DNA of 64,000 nt. It comes from Prosapia bicincta. Its lineage: Eukaryota > Arthropoda > Insecta > Hemiptera > Cercopidae. The notes under the pieces were generated by a model, which saw nothing but the letters and a program-made list of their open reading frames with translations, did not search any database and had not been told where the DNA came from. Both the position numbers and the translations under genes were made by a program. The stretch is taken from positions 329,831,145 through 329,895,144 of the forward strand of contig JBAIZL010000002.1 of NCBI GenBank assembly GCA_036971475.1. Reading direction: 5' to 3'. Below are positions 63,976 to 64,000 of the stretch, piece by piece (within the stretch, counting starts at the first letter, position 1; every line of letters begins with the position of its first letter).

Positions 63976-64000
63976 TTGATTGTTAATTTACTTGTTTCAG

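Overview
The window is AT-rich nuclear DNA from an animal, most likely an insect. Genes are split by GT-AG introns, one gene is a clear BTBD1/2 orthologue, and the rest is packed with hAT, Tc1/mariner, pogo/Tigger, piggyBac and Penelope-like remnants, (TA)n and (CA)n arrays and minisatellites. The mix would fit a large, repeat-rich insect genome such as a hemipteroid, but nothing in the sequence fixes the species. No bacterial operon, CRISPR array, rRNA gene or convincing tRNA gene was seen.

Two host genes can be assembled exon by exon. (1) Plus strand, 3991-8586: four coding exons with matching splice phases encode a 160-residue protein with two membrane spans, a Gln-rich cytosolic tail and a C-terminal STLV that fits a class I PDZ ligand; I do not recognise the family. 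(2) Minus strand, 24055-40586: six coding exons encode a complete 518-residue BTB-BACK-PHR protein of the BTBD1/BTBD2 family. An acceptor just before its ATG implies at least one upstream non-coding exon beyond 40.6 kb, and a candidate lies near 43.7-43.9 kb.

Layout. 1-3.99 kb: simple repeat, a hAT relic carrying a nested retroposon, and a fold-back. 3.99-8.6 kb: membrane-protein gene, with a decayed hAT transposase in intron 1 and a pyrimidine-rich minisatellite in intron 2. 8.6-24 kb: intergenic, with fold-backs, a minisatellite, a palindromic MITE, transposase relics, a 128-bp tandem duplication, a strongly C-depleted tract and a small GC-rich island. 24-40.6 kb: BTBD1/2 gene, whose introns hold hAT, pogo, piggyBac, Tigger and fold-back copies. 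40.6-56 kb: second MITE copy, clustered fold-backs bordered by (TA)n, a retroposon-like unit, an 880-bp minisatellite and a triple-nested transposon block. 56-60.6 kb: an 82-bp satellite and a 2.2-kb minisatellite with higher-order structure. 60.6-64 kb: mostly unrecognised, ending in another copy of the element family that is split at 54-55 kb.

The most interesting signal is a recurring fold-back architecture. At least ten loci share inverted arms, and several contain a C-T-G-A-n-G-A, short stem, G-A-A-A core that resembles a hammerhead ribozyme. The clearest are at 28300-28363 (six-pair stem III present) and 53322-53352 (six-pair stem II present). Hammerhead ribozymes are known in Penelope-like retroelements, so these loci are best read as Penelope-derived inverted ends. 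Some copies have 10-14-bp target-site duplications. Folding or cleavage activity cannot be tested here.
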